From Gallionella sp. (GTDB taxonomy: Bacteria > Pseudomonadota > Gammaproteobacteria > Burkholderiales > Gallionellaceae), in the NCBI GenBank assembly GCA_004298605.1, contig SCPW01000040.1:1-16020 (forward strand): a stretch of 16,020 nt of DNA, given 5' to 3'. Shown here in pieces: positions 16,008-16,020 of this stretch (positions are counted from its first letter, which is position 1; the number at the start of each line of letters is the position of its first letter). A program made the position numbers and the translations under genes. The notes beneath the pieces are model-generated. The model had not been told where the DNA came from, made no database searches, and saw only the letters and a list, made by a program, of their open reading frames with translations.

Positions 16008-16020
16008 AGATCGGAAGAGC
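16008..16020. other. Untrimmed Illumina adapter at the contig end
   Basis: The last 13 bases read AGATCGGAAGAGC, exactly the common start of the Illumina TruSeq adapters. This is sequencing residue, not genome. Genomic sequence ends at about 16007, and any residues read from here into jetC are artefacts. Confidence 0.93.

Overview
The window looks like one complete short-read contig of about 16 kb from a Gram-negative bacterium, most likely a betaproteobacterium near the Nitrosomonadales/Gallionellaceae. That placement is inferred from the gene mix, not from a search: a cd1 nitrite reductase, periplasmic c-type cytochromes including a P460-like one, a TonB-dependent receptor, PsiE, a YgaP-like DUF2892 protein and a lysS copy close to the Escherichia coli type. 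The last 13 bases (16008-16020) are the standard Illumina adapter start, so the right end is an assembly end and real sequence stops near 16007.

Layout, left to right. Positions 164-2399 (+) hold nirS (cytochrome cd1, NO-forming nitrite reductase) and a small periplasmic monoheme protein with cytochrome P460-like features. A perfect 11-bp hairpin lies between them and a terminator-like hairpin follows. Positions 2614-5180 (+) hold a TonB-dependent outer-membrane receptor and an 11-bp-spaced small secreted protein of unknown function. A 24-bp REP palindrome with a GTAG head then separates this pair from convergent minus-strand genes. Positions 5212-7965 (-) hold a Cu(I)-exporting P-type ATPase (copA) and, upstream in the same probable operon, a Tll0287/DUF3365-type periplasmic heme-c protein. 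Positions 8040-8231 (-) encode a DUF2892 membrane protein and 8427-8837 (+) a PsiE-family membrane protein. They diverge from a region holding a perfect TGTGA-N6-TCACA palindrome. Positions 8872-11154 (-) are lysS followed by a Crp/Fnr-family regulator. Position 11345-11785 (+) is a secreted DUF4920 protein whose end overlaps the convergent jetD by 8 bp.

Positions 11778-16007 (-) are the downstream half of a Wadjet (Jet/Mks/Ept) anti-plasmid defence operon: jetD (TOPRIM nuclease subunit) and most of jetC (MukB-like SMC ATPase). JetC is cut at its N-terminal side by the contig end, so its Walker A and jetA/jetB are not visible. A REPIN-like pair of inverted GTAG-headed REPs sits between jetC and jetD, and a third copy lies at 5177-5200. 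At two of these REPs the TAG of GTAG is the stop codon of the adjacent gene.

How the genes may work together: NirS would make NO from nitrite in the periplasm, and the P460-like protein is placed to bind or turn over NO or hydroxylamine, or to pass electrons. The Crp/Fnr regulator has an FNR-like E..SR recognition helix with a CRP-like Arg before it. It is a reasonable candidate to bind the CRP/FNR hybrid palindrome upstream of DUF2892 and psiE. CopA and the heme-c protein form a separate copper/redox module, and Wadjet is the defence module. I found no clearly new multi-gene system. The best leads are the nirS-P460-like pair and the REPIN inside the Wadjet operon.
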